DNA of 64,000 bases from Rhizophagus irregularis (GCF_026210795.1 NC_089444.1:4144501-4208500); one strand, 5' to 3'; counted from the first letter of the stretch, positions 45,475 through 57,878 are shown. The notes: generated by a model not told the origin, from the sequence alone. Program-made: numbers and translations.

Positions 45475-46402
45475 GAATTTTTACTGGTATAATAGAATTC
45501 TATTGTTTGGTGAAAATATAAATTTTAAATATGCAGATTTACTTTAACATTTAATGGAAGTGTACGATGTATTATATTTTTATTTTGTTAATTATGAGTA
45601 ATTAATTAGTTACACAACTATTTCAATTCAAGTAACTAAATGATAGTTAAATAACCCTTCGACTGTTGTTAATATAAACAAAAAAGATCAAAATATCAAG
45701 ACTCAGGCCGGTCCAAAGAACTCACGGCATCCAAGTCAACCGGTCCAGAGAACTCACGATTATGATCAAATATTCTGGAAAGTAATGCATACAGCAGGTA
45801 CTGAACTCAGAAATATAATCCAGGTATTACATTCCCTAACCAATACGCCACTGCAGCATTAAAGTTACAATAAAAAAGTTCCAATATAATTTATTTGATT
45901 GATTTCTTATAAGATAATCATGCATGAGTAATTAGTCTATAAGCAGCAATAAAAATCGTGCCGATTATAAAAAAAATCATGATAAATAAGTTCATCAGCT
46001 TTCTGCCAGTCATCTCTTACGATTGGAAATTTTTTTTGAAGGTGGATTGTAATTGCAAAAATTTATTACAGGTATACCGATAATGATCAAATGGAACAAA
46101 TTTACTTGAAAATTTAATGCATATCCTTCAATTTTAATAGGTCTAAGTCGGTAAAAACAAAGATTACATTCAGTCAGTTCGGTTATCAATTTTCTTTTAT
46201 ATAAACTGATTCCGCTTTAATATAATAATAACATTCTCTAACAATTATCTTATATTCGTACCAGTTTTTTCTTATAGTTATTGGTCATTCGTACGAATAT
46301 CACAATATTCGGTTTTTATTTCTGCATTTTTTTTTTGGTCTACATTTTTTTGTAAATAGTCAAAGGTTATAAATTGATTTTTATTTTAATCCTAGGGTTA
46401 TA
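45475..46402. other. Intergenic stretch after the transposase
   Basis: AT-rich; a doubled motif CCGGTCCAGAGAACTCACG (about 45710-45760) is the only structure noted. It may include the transposase 3' UTR and the promoter of the gene at 46403. Confidence 0.4.
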
Positions 46403-47546
46403 ATGGGCCGAAAGCATAAACATAGTAGCCTTAAATATATTAGGCAGAATCTGATACGAAAGAATGACAATTTAACGTGAGTAAATGATTCTTTACAAAT
46501 AATGTCGAATCACGCAATGATCAGGGATATAGAATCTCAGAAAAAGGTTGTAGAATTAGAAAACTGTAATCGTGCGTTAACGGAAATCATGAGTATGCAG
46601 AAAGAAGCCAATGATTTTCTACAACAAAAGATCGATATATTAGAAACTCAACTATCCCTACTTAATAATTCAGAAATGGGAACTTTATTAAATAATCAAG
46701 AAGTGAATTCGTTCAGCAGTACTCTGATATTAGCATCCTCTGTCAAAATAAATAATATCAGTAGTGAGGAGGGTGAGGAGGATGAAGACGGTAAAATTAA
46801 AATACGTGAAATATGCGAGTAAGTCTTATTTCGATATAATACTTAATAATAGAAAAGTTGTAAGTCAATGATATATCTTATTAATGATATATCTTATTAA
46901 ATAACAAATCATTTATGGAAAATTATAGTTAATATGCCGATAAGGATCAAAAAAAATATCCTATCGAGTGTGGCACATTTCGTTATATTACAATTATAAA
47001 TCATTCGGAAAAATAATCAATAAAATTGTACAGAACAATTAATCTATCCGGACTAATACTAAGACTAATGACTAAATCAGCTCACAAATTGTTGAAATAT
47101 TTTATTTCAAGATACGTAAACAATTAAGAAAAATGAGATTTTAGCCGCCTCCAAATGCATCATGCCGGCTACAATAGTTATGCATAGAAAACTGGCCGGT
47201 TACCAGATTATAAAGCACGTGTTTGCAATCTATGTTATGTGGTATTAATTAATTTTACTCAAGCTGTATACTGACGGAAAATATAATAACCATAAATTAC
47301 ACGTCAATTATTGTTTATCATGCATAAATATCAAATCAATTTGACTATTTTTATTTTTACAGAAAATCAGGTTTTAACATACTGTTTACTAAAACAAACT
47401 TATTGAATCTAGATACAGCTGAAGATTCTGTAACAACTTCTACACTTTCATCTTCAAAAAAATTAATATTTCAAAAATCAATCATCCATTTCCAAATGGT
47501 CATCATCAGAATGTTAATCAATAGGTCGGTTGTCGCTACTAGTTAA
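46403..47546 (+). CDS. Small coiled-coil protein, three exons, unknown
   Basis: Exons 46403-46476, 46525-46818 and 47363-47546 give 552 bases, 183 residues, with GT-AG introns of 48 and 544 bases. The N-terminus is basic (MGRKHKHSSLKYIRQNLIRK). The centre is a likely coiled coil (SQKKVVELENCNRALTEIMS to QKIDILETQLSLL), and an acidic patch SSEEGEEDEDG follows. The second intron is long; if it is not used, the protein ends at 46822. Its 3' end overlaps that of the convergent gene at 47514. It may be an accessory gene of the same CACTA element. Not recognised. Confidence 0.5.
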
Positions 47547-49331
47547 CATAACTACCTCTTCTACCACCACTTCCTCCGCCTCTTCCTCCTTCTCTTTTTC
47601 CTCTTTCTCCACCTCTTTCTCCACCTCTTTCTCCACCTCTTCCTTCTCCACCTCTTTCTCCACCTCTTTCTCCACCTCTTCCTTCTCCACCTCTTCCTTC
47701 TCCTCCTCATTATTCTCTTCTTCGTTGTAAATTCTTGATAAATTAGATAAAACATCAGCCAAATCATTGTTTGAATCCGGCTGTTCTGGCAGCTGGTGTT
47801 GGTTTTCTTGATTATCTGATAACCTACAGGCCTCAATAACCGCTTTTTTTAAATGACCTTTGTATCCAAAACGAGCCCAAGACGGCGCCAATAAAGGCGC
47901 CGAAACTTCATTTTCACTAAAATTATTGGGATCAATAATTCTTTCACGTATTTTCTTTTGATTTGTCCATTCTGCTCTCAGCCGGTCGATATAATCACGT
48001 AGCAATGAACGTAACTTAATTAAAAATAGTTAGTACCAAATTAAAACAATAAAAGCAGGAAAGAAATACTCACAGTTGATAATCTCCATCTTAAATCTTT
48101 TATGACAATTTTATTTTTTTCATTTTCGGAATCAGTTTCGGATTCCTCAGGAGAATGATACAAATTGGATTCAATAATTGGCTGTAAATCAAACTTTTTG
48201 ATTAAAGGATCTTTTACAAATTGTAAATGTTTGATTGTCTTTGCACGCTTTTTTCTTTTCTGTTTTAGATAAGAAGTTAGTATTAAAGCAAATATTTATA
48301 ATGTACCAAACTTTTTACTCACATCATAACGTCAAGAATTTGATTGTTTTCTTTTTCTTTTAAGTTTTTTTTCGAAAAATGGAAGGTCCTCTTTAAGATA
48401 CTCTGCGCGGTGATAACGATAGAGAGAATGGAGTATACTATAAATTATTTCGTCAGTAACAGGAAAAACATTATTGTTAATACTATTCATTATACTAGGT
48501 ATAATAGAACTATTAATGAGCTCTCGCTGCTGAATGAAAGTATGTCTTAAATTCATTCGTTGGCTTTCCGGCAGGACATTGTAATGCCGAATAACTTCCT
48601 TCTATATGAAATTAATAATGCCGGTTAATAAATATATAAATATTAGCAATTAATAGTCATTTCAGTCAAAATGAATCAGATCGGATGGAATCCTTATTTA
48701 CCCTCAAAGCATCATCAAGTTCTTTTGGCATGTCATTTCTTGTTAAATAAAAAACTGAATGTGAACTACTTTCACTCTCTGAACCGCTTGAATCTGATGA
48801 ATTACTTGATGAACTACTTGATGAACTACTTGATGATTGAACCAGAGCTTTTTCTTTTTTTCTATTAGAAACTTTTTTTTTGGTACTTGACGAACTACTT
48901 GAAGAACTACTTGACGAACTACTTGATGAATGAACCAGAGCTTTTTCTTTTCTTTTATTAGAAACTTTTTTTTTGGTATCTTTTTTGTCGGCAGATTTTT
49001 TAGTATCATTTTTTTCCACTTTTATTTTTACATCGTCGTCTGAACTTATAATAACTGGATCTTCTTGAGAGCCAGCTATTCGGGAAGGCCCTGGTATTCT
49101 GTAGGGCAAACCTGCTGACTCTCGCGACTCTTGGGAATTAGTCAACTTTTCTATACATTGTGCCAGGTATTTAACCTATTCCGTTAGAGCTAAAAAAAAT
49201 TTAGTTATTTTTTGAAAAAAAGGAAAAAAGCATGATCTGCAATTGCCGGTCTTACCAACTATTTCATCAACGTTTTCGATATCCTTATTAGATTTATTAG
49301 ATTGATTGGGTTTATTAGATTTATCGGACAT
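47514..49331 (-). pseudogene. Paralogue of the 13008-14250 gene, probably decayed
   Basis: Exons matching the paralogue are 48702 to about 49165, 48323-48601 (279 bases, the same length), 48074-48259 and 47514-48014. Introns occur at identical positions. Shared blocks are PKELDDALR, PESQRMNLRHTF, KRKKRAKTIKHLQ, KDPLIKKF and APSWARFGYKGHLKKAVIEA. The Ser-rich region near the start is greatly expanded (SSSSSSS runs twice, separated by KKVSNRKKEKALVQ), and the last exon carries an added EVEKE repeat. A TGA near 48332 interrupts exon 48323-48601 (fits CGA to TGA), and the first exon (ATG 49331, MSDKSNKPNQSNKSNK) does not splice in phase by my reading. Function unknown. Confidence 0.65.
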
Positions 49332-49729
49332 ATTAACGATATTTATTTTTTTAATCTTTACCACAGGTAAAACGCTGACCAATCGGGTATCTACCCGATT
49401 GGTAACTTTTTTTTTGATCAGTCACCTGATTTATTCAATAGTTAGAAATTGGTGTACACTTCAATCGGGTATCAATCAGGTTAATACCCGATTGATAACT
49501 ATCGTTCAGTTTAAATTTACCGATTAATTTCTATTGTTTCAATTAGACTATTGATAAACTATTTTTCTTTAACTAAAATTAAACTATTTTATACTATTGA
49601 AATTTACACTAACATTTTTTCGAACATTTACTTTTGAAACTTAAAAAAAAGTTTAAACTATTTCATACTATCTTTAACATTTTTTTTCAAACATTTACTT
49701 TTGAAACTTTTAAAAAAATTTTTTTTTTT

Positions 49730-52700
49730 AGGAAATTGGTTCCGATTTGGATACCGGAATCCCACAAAAGTTTCAAACATTTTACTTTCGAAACTTTATT
49801 AAACTGAAAAAACCATTTATTTGAAGATATTAATAAACGATTTTTAACATTTTTTTTTAACATTTTATTGTAGGGAATCGGTTATAACGAATCCCATAGG
49901 TGAGTTTCGAAAAATAATTTTTTGAAACTCACTTTTTTTTTTAATATTTAATTATAGGGAATTGGTTATAACGAATCCCATAGGTGAGTTTCGAAAAATA
50001 ATTTTTCGAAACTCACTTTTTTTTTAATATACAATTATAGGGAATCGGTTATAACGAATCCCATAGGTGAGTTTTGAAAAATAATTTTTCGAAACTCATT
50101 TTTTTTTATTATTCAATTGTAGGGAATCGGTTATAACGAATCCCATAGGTGAGTTTCAAAAAATTCTTTTTCAAAACTCACTTTTTTTCTAATACACTAT
50201 TATAGGGAATCGGTTATGACGAATCCCATAGGTGAGTTTCAAAAAAATTTTTCGAAACTCTTTTTTTTTAATATACAATTATAGGGAATCAGTTATAACG
50301 AATCCCATAGATTAGTTTCGAAAAATAATTTTTCGAAACTATTAAAAAAACGTTTTTAACGTTTTTTTTCTAATACACTATTATAGGGGATCGGTTACAA
50401 CGAATCCCATAGGTGAGTTTCGAAAAAAATTTTCGAAACTCTTTTTTTTAATATACAATTATAGGGAATTGGTTATAATGAATCCCATAGATTAGTTTCG
50501 AAAAATAATTTTTCGAAACTATTAAAAAAACATTTTTAACGTTTTTTTTTTATTATTCAAATATAGGGAATCGGTTACAATGAAATCCCATAGGTTAGTT
50601 TCGAAAAATAATTTTTCGAAACTACAGTGCGGTACCTCTATAACCAACCCAATTTTATAGTCATAATGTAACATTTTCAAAAAGATGTCACATTAGCAAA
50701 AAATAATATTTTAAAATTCTAACTGATAATTTTAATAAAGCATATCAAGAGCTTTTAAACTTATCGGGTTAGATTAAAAAATAATAAATTTTGCTAGTGC
50801 TACATAAGTTTGAAGTTCAGGTAATTTATTATGATGGGAAAAATTTGAGAATAAGTGATTTTTGTGTAACATAAAAAAAAAATAATCATTTGATAGTGCT
50901 TATTCAAATAAATCATTTTAGCTTATAAACTTACCCATGCTTTGTTAAAAAAATTTTGAAAAAAAATTCAAAAAAAATTTTGGTAGTTTTTATTTATTAC
51001 AAATTAGATTATATCTATTTCTCAAAAAGGAATCATGGGAAAACTTGTTAAAAAAAATATAAATCCCATAGAAAAGTTCCTGATAATATACTTAATCAAA
51101 TTACTTTAAATAATTATAATGAATAATAAATTATATATAAAAAATTATGCATAATTCTAATTAACATTAGGTATTGCATCAGCCAATCAAATTTATTTTA
51201 AGTCATGTGATTTTGTATTATGTCAGCAAAAAATTGAGAAAATTTTTTTATTTGCTTAATGTATTTATCTTTTTAAAAGCTATCTAATTTTAAAATTTTA
51301 TAAAATTCTGACCATTAGATTACAAGATATAAGGGGTACCTATTATAGAGGTACCGCACTGTATTAAAAAACATTTTAACGTCTTTTTAAAATGTTTTTT
51401 TTTAATATTCAATTATAGGGACGAATCCCATAGGTAAGTTTCGAAAAATAATTTTTCGAAACTATTAAAAAACGTTTTTAACGTTTTTTTTCTAATACAC
51501 TATTATAAGGAATCGGTTACAACGAATCCCATAGGTGAGTTTTGAAAAATTTTTCGAAACTCTTTTTTTAATATACAATTATAGGGAATCGGTTATAACG
51601 AATCCCATAGATTAGTTTCGAAAATATTTTTCGAAACTTTTAAAAAAACGTTAACTAACGTTTTTTTTTAATTCTATTATAGGGAATCGGTATAACGAAT
51701 CCCATAGATAAGTTTTGAAAAAATATTTTTCGAAACTATTAAAAAAACGTTAACTAACGTTTTTTTATTATTCTATTATAGGGAATCAGTTATAACGAAT
51801 CCCATAGATAAGTTTTGAAAATATTTTTCGAAACTTTTAAAAAAACGTTAACTAACGTTTTTTTTTAATTCTATTATAGGGAATCGGTATAACGAATCCC
51901 ATAGGTAAGTTTCGAAAAATTATTTTTCGAAACTATTAAAAAAACGTTAACTAACGTTTTTTTATTATTCTATTATAGGGAATCGGTTAGAATCCCATAG
52001 ATAAGTTTTGAAAATATTTTTCGAAACTTTTAAAAAAAACGTTAACTAACGTTTTTTTTTTAATTCTATTATAGGGAATCGGTATAACGAATCCCATAGA
52101 TAAGTTTCGAAAAAATATTTTTCGAAACTATTAAAAAAACGTTAACTAACGTTTTTTTATTATTCTATTATAGGGAATCGGTTATAACGAATCCCATAGA
52201 TAAGTTTCGAAAATATTTTTTGAAACTTTTAAAAAAACGTTAACTAACATTTTTTTTTTAATTCTATTATAGGGAATCGGTATAACGAATCCCATAGGTA
52301 AGTTTCGAAAAATTATTTTTCGAAACTATTAAAAAAATGTTAACTAACGTTTTTTTATTATTCTATTATAGAGAATCGGTATAATGAATCCCATAGATAA
52401 GTTTCGAAAATATTTTTCGAAACTTTTAAAAAAACGTTAACTAATGTTTTTTTTAATTCTATTATAGGGAATCGGTATAACGAATCCCATAGGTAAGTTT
52501 TGAAAAATATTTTTTCGAAACTATTAAAAAAATGTTAATTTTTTTTTTTAATTCTTTTATAGGGAATCAGTATAACGAATCCCATAGGTAAGTTTCGAAA
52601 AATATTTTTTTGAAACTATTAAAAAAACGTTAACGTTTTTTTTTTAATTCTTTTATAGGGAATCGGTATAACGAATCCCATAGGTAAATTTCGAAGAATA

Positions 52701-53020
52701 TTTTTTCGAAACTATTAAAAAAACGTTTTTAACATTTTTTTTTAAATGTTCTATTATAGGGAATCGGTATAACGAATCCCATAGAATCCCATAAGTAATA
52801 AGTTTTGGAAATTTTTTTTTGAAACTATTAAAAAAAACGGTAATAAACATTTTTTTATTATTCTATTATAGGGAATCGGCTCTGATAGATGTATATACCG
52901 GAATTTCATAAGTAAGTTTTAACTTTTGAAACTTTTTTTAAAAAACTTTCTTTAATGTTTTTTTATTTCTTTTGTAGGGAATTTGCTCCAACCTGGATAC
53001 CGGATTCCAGATAAAATTTC
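49730..53020 (+). repeat. Array G of intron-like hairpin modules, about 24 units
   Basis: The exon-like block is 26 bases (GGAATCGGTTATAACG then AATCCCATAG; 49874-49899) and itself nearly self-complementary. The first intron-like block is 49900-49957, 58 bases, opening with the hairpin GTGAGTTTCGAAAA / TTTTTGAAACTCAC. Later units add a second hairpin AAACGTTAACTAACGTTT holding a CTAAC branch-like motif, then a T-run and TATTATAG. Several units after 51600 read ATAAGT instead of GTAAGT at the donor. A pogo-like MITE (50625-51361) splits the array. Confidence 0.85.
50625..51361. mobile_element. TA-flanked MITE (mariner/pogo type)
   Basis: The ends CAGTGCGGTACCTCTATAA and the inverse (TTATAGAGGTACCGCACTG) are perfect over 19 bases and flanked by TA on both sides. 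737 bp, AT-rich, no coding capacity. It lies inside array G. Confidence 0.9.
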
Positions 53021-53078
53021 AGTATTAGTAGTATTTCTGATTTTGTATTTTTAATAATTAATAAATTTAAATTATTAA

Positions 53079-53538
53079 GGCATAATCCGCCTAAGAACGG
53101 CAGCAAACTACTATATAAATTCGGGGAAAAAATTAAAACTAAAAAAAGGCATTATCTCATGATCCAGTGATTGGATTTTGATGATCCCTTTTTGAGTTTA
53201 TAGCTTTCGATGCACTCTTCAAAACAAAAAAAAAATTCGAAATTGGACTGGTATATCACAATATAATCACAAAAAATATTTTTTCCAGGTAAATCTTCCG
53301 ATGCCCCCGATAAATCTTTCATTGCTCAGAAAAAATTATATTTGCAATTATCTTGTGATATATTGGTCCAATTTTAAATATCTTTTTTTTATTTTAAAGA
53401 GTACATCAAAAGCTATAAACTCAAAAAGGGATCATCAAAATCCAATCACTGAATCACGAGATAATGCCTTTTTTTGGTTTTAATTTTTTCCCCCGAATTT
53501 ATATAGTAGTTTGCTGCCGTTCTTAGGCAGATCATGCC
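53079..53538. mobile_element. Fold-back MITE with TTAA duplication (piggyBac-like)
   Basis: Flanked by TTAA at 53075-53078 and 53539-53542; ends GGCATAATC / GATCATGCC. The two halves are long inverted copies (for example CTAAGAACGGCAGCAAACTA near both ends). The inverted partial copy of this region (53983-54479) has a single TTAA at the same place, which is the empty site. Confidence 0.88.
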
Positions 53539-53982
53539 TTAAATGTAATTATTGTAAAATATCAAATAAATTTAAATAAAAATGTATGCAATCGGCAGAT
53601 TTCTTATTGTTATAAATTTATCAAAAAGTTATCAATCGGTATACTGATATGTCAAATAGTAAATATCCAGTAAATATCCTATTGGTAACTATTAATACCC
53701 AATTATACTCTATTGAATATCCCGATTGGTACCCGAGTATCCTCCTTTTGCGCCATCTTTTGGCAGCAATCAGGTTTACCGATTGATGAAAATTTTTAAA
53801 AAAATAGGGACCAATCAGGTGGAATTCGGTCACCTGATTGGTCCCCGATTTGACATCGTTCGACTAGTGATGATTAATCAAAAAATATAATTTTTTTTGA
53901 TTTTTATTAATCATTATAATTGTTAAATAAATAATCGATATTAAAAATATATAATGACAGATTTCTTTCTTTCGTTAATGTA

Positions 53983-54479
53983 CACTAGTTGAACGATGTC
54001 AAATCGGGGACCAATCAGGTGACCGAATTCCACCTGATTGGTCCCTATTTTTTTAAAAATTTTCATCAATCGGTAAACCTGATTGCTGCCAAAAGATGGC
54101 GCAAAAGGAGGATACTCGGGTACCAATCGGGATATTCAATAGAGTATAATTGGGTATTAATAGTTACCAATAGGATATTTACTGGATATTTACTATTTGA
54201 CATATCAGTATACCGATTGATAACTTTTTGATAAATTTATAACAATAAGAAATCTGCCGATTGCATACATTTTTATTTAAATTTATTTGATATTTTACAA
54301 TAATTACATTTAATAATTTAAATTTATTAATTATTAAAAATACAAAATCAGAAATACTACTAATACTGAAATTTTATCTGGAATCCGGTATCCAGGTTGG
54401 AGCAAATTCCCTACAAAAGAAATAAAAAAACATTAAAGAAAGTTTTTTAAAAAAAGTTTCAAAAGTTAAAACTTACTTA
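53983..54479 (-). repeat. Inverted copy of the right end of element G
   Basis: It starts CACTAGTTGAACGATGTCAA and is the reverse complement of 52909-53869 without the TTAA-flanked MITE. It ends abruptly inside an intron-like unit (ACTTACTTA). A 113-base spacer (53870-53982) separates the two element ends, which face each other. Confidence 0.88.
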
Positions 54480-54544
54480 GTAGTATTTGATCTTAGACGG
54501 TCCAAGAGTGATCCACTGTCCATTCGAGTAAGATGGGATACTAG

Positions 54545-54680
54545 TCTCAGTTCAATCACAGAGCAATCTCAGTTCGATCCTAGTTCAATCTCAGTTTAAT
54601 CTCAGTTCAATCCAAGTTTGAATCCAGTTCGATCTCAGTCTGAACCCAGTTCAATCACAGTTCGATCCAAGTTTAGTTCC
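54545..54680 (+). repeat. Short tandem repeat TCTCAGTTCAATC
   Basis: About ten imperfect 10-13-base units (CTCAGTTCAATC, CCCAGTTCAATC, CACAGTTCGATC). They run into the start of the next frame, so its N-terminal residues are repeat-derived. Confidence 0.7.
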
Positions 54681-55091
54681 TATGGTCAGAAAGCTATATC
54701 TGAAGCAAAAAAAGGTGGACACTTGATTGAATTTGCTCGGGTATTTCCATCCCCTAAAGAGCGTCAACATTTACTTGTACCTGGTGTTTTAGCCAAGAAT
54801 ACAGATACCTGGATTAAATATGTCTTTTGGGAAGCTTATGGACTCTCTGGTAAAACCTTGGGAAGAGACTTTCAGGATTTCTTAGCAAAAGTACAGGGTA
54901 GGACTGTAAAGACTGAAACTCTGAAAGCTGAGAATGTGAAGGAGCTATTCTCCCAATATGAAGCCCTGAAGTCTAGTTGCCCTCTGGATAATAAAAAAAT
55001 AATAGAAGGTATTGAAGTTCTTCTACATATCTTTTCTAAGGGCCACATGGACCGTCGAGCATTACAAGTAGAAATTAATAGTATCTTGTGA
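54618..55091 (+). CDS. Hypothetical protein, unknown
   Basis: An open frame without a clear ATG; the non-repeat part begins near FSSYGQKAISEAKKGGHLIE and runs through VFPSPKERQHLLVPGVLAKN, TWIKYVFWEAYGLSGKTLGR to the stop at 55089. Composition is normal and GC higher than in the transposons to the left. The 3' end overlaps the convergent frame on the other strand by 17 bases. It may be a fragment of a mobile element gene. Not recognised. Confidence 0.4.
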   Translation: MNPVRSQSEPSSITVRSKFSSYGQKAISEAKKGGHLIEFARVFPSPKERQHLLVPGVLAKNTDTWIKYVFWEAYGLSGKTLGRDFQDFLAKVQGRTVKTETLKAENVKELFSQYEALKSSCPLDNKKIIEGIEVLLHIFSKGHMDRRALQVEINSIL

Positions 55092-56266
55092 GAATATCAA
55101 GTAATTCGTCTGCAGAAGCCCTAAGAATCATAGCACTTTTTTTACGGCCCTCAAAGTCAATCCTTAACATCTTAGCCTTCAACCCTATTGCTCCTAAGGT
55201 ATGAGAAGCAAAGTTCTTAGTCATTGAATTACTTATATGATTTACATAGTTCTCATAGAATGTATTGAAAGGCTCGTCGATACCATCTGGATATGTATCC
55301 CTTAGAAATTGATATAAGACAATTTCTCCACTATCACAACCTATGGCTATAAGCTGTTCGAGAAGCCACTTCCTAATTAATATCTTCATATGGCTCTCCA
55401 TCCATAATTTTCATATCCAGTCTTTGTGTAAACAATTGTGTAAAGTCCACATTACTTGCCCGACAAATGATCTGAACTAACTTATCCCTAGCAAGTCACA
55501 AAGCTTGTAGAGGGTCATTCTCATCACTAATCTTCTTTATAATCTGTCTGTATAATACACTGGATAATCCTCTATGTGCTGTTTTTGGAGTGATTACTCC
55601 ACAGTTTTGGCACTGGTTTATTACGATTGATGTTGACATGGCTATCTTTCTTTATGTAAAAAAGAATTATTCAAAATTAAGTAACTATTCGGAGCAGTCC
55701 TTGCACAACTTGTCCGTTAAGTCACTTGGGCTTACAGGCATGAGACATTCCCTATACAACTCAATATTAAGCTCTGTAAGTCTCGGGGCATGGTCCTCCA
55801 AAGTTCATGGACGACCAGAAGGACCGGAGGAAGGTGTCCCGTTAGTCGTATCCTGCTGTAAGATAAAATCATCATATTCATCTTGGTCAGCCTGAATAGC
55901 AGCCCTGATTTCTTGTATATCATTAAAAGTTAATCGCTGGCCATCAAGATTTTCCTCATTATAGCGTGTTTCATTGATGATTTCCTCTATAAGCTCCTCT
56001 TCTTCATAATGGACAAGGTAGTAGTTCTCAACTACCTCATAGTCACTCTCAATCAGTCTATGATATGTTCTAGTACCACGTCAAACATAACGTCCTGTAT
56101 CTGTATTTAAATATACAGGTTGCTCCTCAGGTGGAGGTGCAGTTTGTCTACGGACAAGCCTTCCATCAATATAATCATGGGATTCAATAACTATTCGATT
56201 AAAGGTATCTCCACCGATAATAATTAGATGTCCAGTTATAGGGTTAGCTATATAAGGGTAAGACAT
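55075..56266 (-). pseudogene. Decayed gene of unknown function with a zinc-ribbon-like start
   Basis: From 56266 the frame reads MSYPYIANPITGHLIIIGGD, RRQTAPPPEEQPVYLNTDTG, a TGA near 56081, then YHRLIESDYEVVENYYLVHY and a second TGA near 55814, and on through LTDKLCKDCSE. After a possible intron it continues NQCQNCGVITPKTAHRGLSS, a further stop, and (in another phase) RKWLLEQLIAIGCDSGEIVL to the stop at 55075. The stops fit CGA to TGA. CKDC and CQNC may form a zinc-binding site. The family is not recognised; an unfamiliar mobile element or captured gene is possible. Confidence 0.4.
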
Positions 56267-57590
56267 GTCTTTTTTCTGTATGTGTCTACATACCTAATAG
56301 TTTTCTTCAATTTACAATAACCAAGTGACATGGTCATCAGTCCTTATCAAAGTAAATATAGCTTGAGCTTGAATTTTATTAATTAATGCCGAAGTGACTT
56401 TAGAGAAACACAGAGTGATCTAAAAAGCACCCCAACAAGTGCAGAACTAATAAAAAAACAAAGAACAAATAATTTTCCAAAATTACATATAAGAAAATCT
56501 AAGATTAAAAACCCCACCCTTTCTATATAAATAACTACGGCTACTCCCCCCAAATATATTTCAAAATGAGTAAAGTCCACTATGCTATACGTAACCCATC
56601 CAGCGTAGTACCCACTCCTAGAATCAGTAAAGAACCTCCGATCTACCATTAGCACTATCAGAAATGCATAAAATTCAATTTCCCCTATTTGACTACATAC
56701 TATGGATAACAAACCTATTTCACAAAGACCTCTGGGAACTTTTTAGTGTCGTGCAGTCCAGCCGATGGGGAACTTTTTAGTGTCATGCAATCCGCAAAGG
56801 GATACCCACCTCATTTTGAACAATCCCAAACGGAGGACACCCACCTCATTGCGAATGATCCATCGACCTAAGATCTACTTAGATAAGTCAATCCAATGAT
56901 AGTCTGTCATGTGACCACCTTGATCGGCATACTACAAAAACTGCGGTACCCAACCTGCACCCTCTTATCACCCGGATGATCATCAATTTTGAAAATTAGT
57001 AACACCAAGCTACCAATTTTCCATATCCCCCCACCCCCAAAGAAAATAAGGTTACACCAAAAAAAGTGACCAAGAAAAACAAAAAGCAAAAAATAAAGAC
57101 ATAAACCTCAGGAAAAATCGAAGTGCAATGAGAAAAACCTGAGTAAAAAACACCAAACATACACCTCAACTCCGTCTCCTTATATTAGAAGACTAACTCC
57201 CCAGTTAACAACATCAACTAGCAAGAAATACATTGGTCAGGAGCTCCTTCCAAGAAATACCAGTCCGGCCTGCGAACTACTTGGCCAGTTAGACTTTAAA
57301 GGCGTAGAAACCAAGATGCACTACTTTTCAACCTTTCAGAAAGTCCAGGTGAACGTTCGTATGGAACTGCCATCTTACAGTATTATTGGTAACTCCAAGA
57401 CTTATGATAACGGTCCTAACTCAATATAAGCCGTAAGGAGTTCAGGCGAAACTAAAGACCTCGGTAATAACTTCATATAACGTCGAAAAGTCCTTTTACT
57501 ATCACTCAAGGCAAAAAATCCTCATATTTTTCATCCATAACTTCATAGGAAAAAATGGGCACAGCCCAACGGGGGAGAAAGTACGATAAT
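56267..57590. other. Non-coding, less AT-rich stretch
   Basis: No convincing gene. GATGGGGAACTTTTTAGTGT and a close copy lie near 56735-56785. The block CATCAGTCCTTATCAA near 56335 recurs near 57595, where it abuts the 3' end of LINE 2, so 56330-57590 may be a second LINE tail or a target rearrangement. Confidence 0.35.
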
Positions 57591-57878
57591 CATCATCAGT
57601 CCTTATCAAGGCAAACATGGCATAGTAGCCTTTATCTTTATTAAAATTATTTATTGAACTTACAAAAATAAAATAAAATTTTCAAAGTACAAAAAAGAAA
57701 AAATAAAATTAACTAAAAACAAAACTATATAGTCTCCAAAACAGTAATAAAGCTATAAAATTAATTCGAAAAGGAAAAAATCGCATAACACTAAAACTAT
57801 CCTGATCCCCCGCCTAGATATATTCCAACCTAAGAAGAAGCAACCATGCAAACAAACCAACGAACAATGCGCCCATTA
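57591..57878 (-). other. 3' UTR of LINE 2
   Basis: Untranslated tail with AATAAATAA and AATAAAG on the minus strand near 57640-57655, after the last stop at 57879. No gene is seen. Confidence 0.5.

Larger units (their letters stand above)
49362..53869. mobile_element. CACTA-type element G with intron-like array
   Basis: The left end CACAGGTAAAACGCTGACCA and the inverted right end CACTAGTCGAACGATGTCAA match at about two thirds of the first 30 positions, followed by CCAATCGGG-type subterminal repeats. The flanks (TAC left, ATG right) are not a matching 3-bp duplication, so either the pairing is wrong or the region was rearranged, as the inverted copy at 53983 suggests. It contains two clear nested MITEs. 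No transposase. Confidence 0.55.

Noticed and set aside
47530-47730. Plus-strand Ser/Phe-rich frame
   Set aside because: Antisense of the EVEKE repeat in the minus-strand paralogue.
49874-52990. Regular direct repeats that look like a CRISPR array
   Set aside because: The spacers are not unique, the repeat and spacer both recur, and the setting is a eukaryotic transposon with splice-like signals. No cas gene is present.
56383-57089. Minus-strand frames with Phe/Val/Ile-rich peptides
   Set aside because: Hydrophobic runs without domain, start context or continuity; better explained as non-coding DNA.
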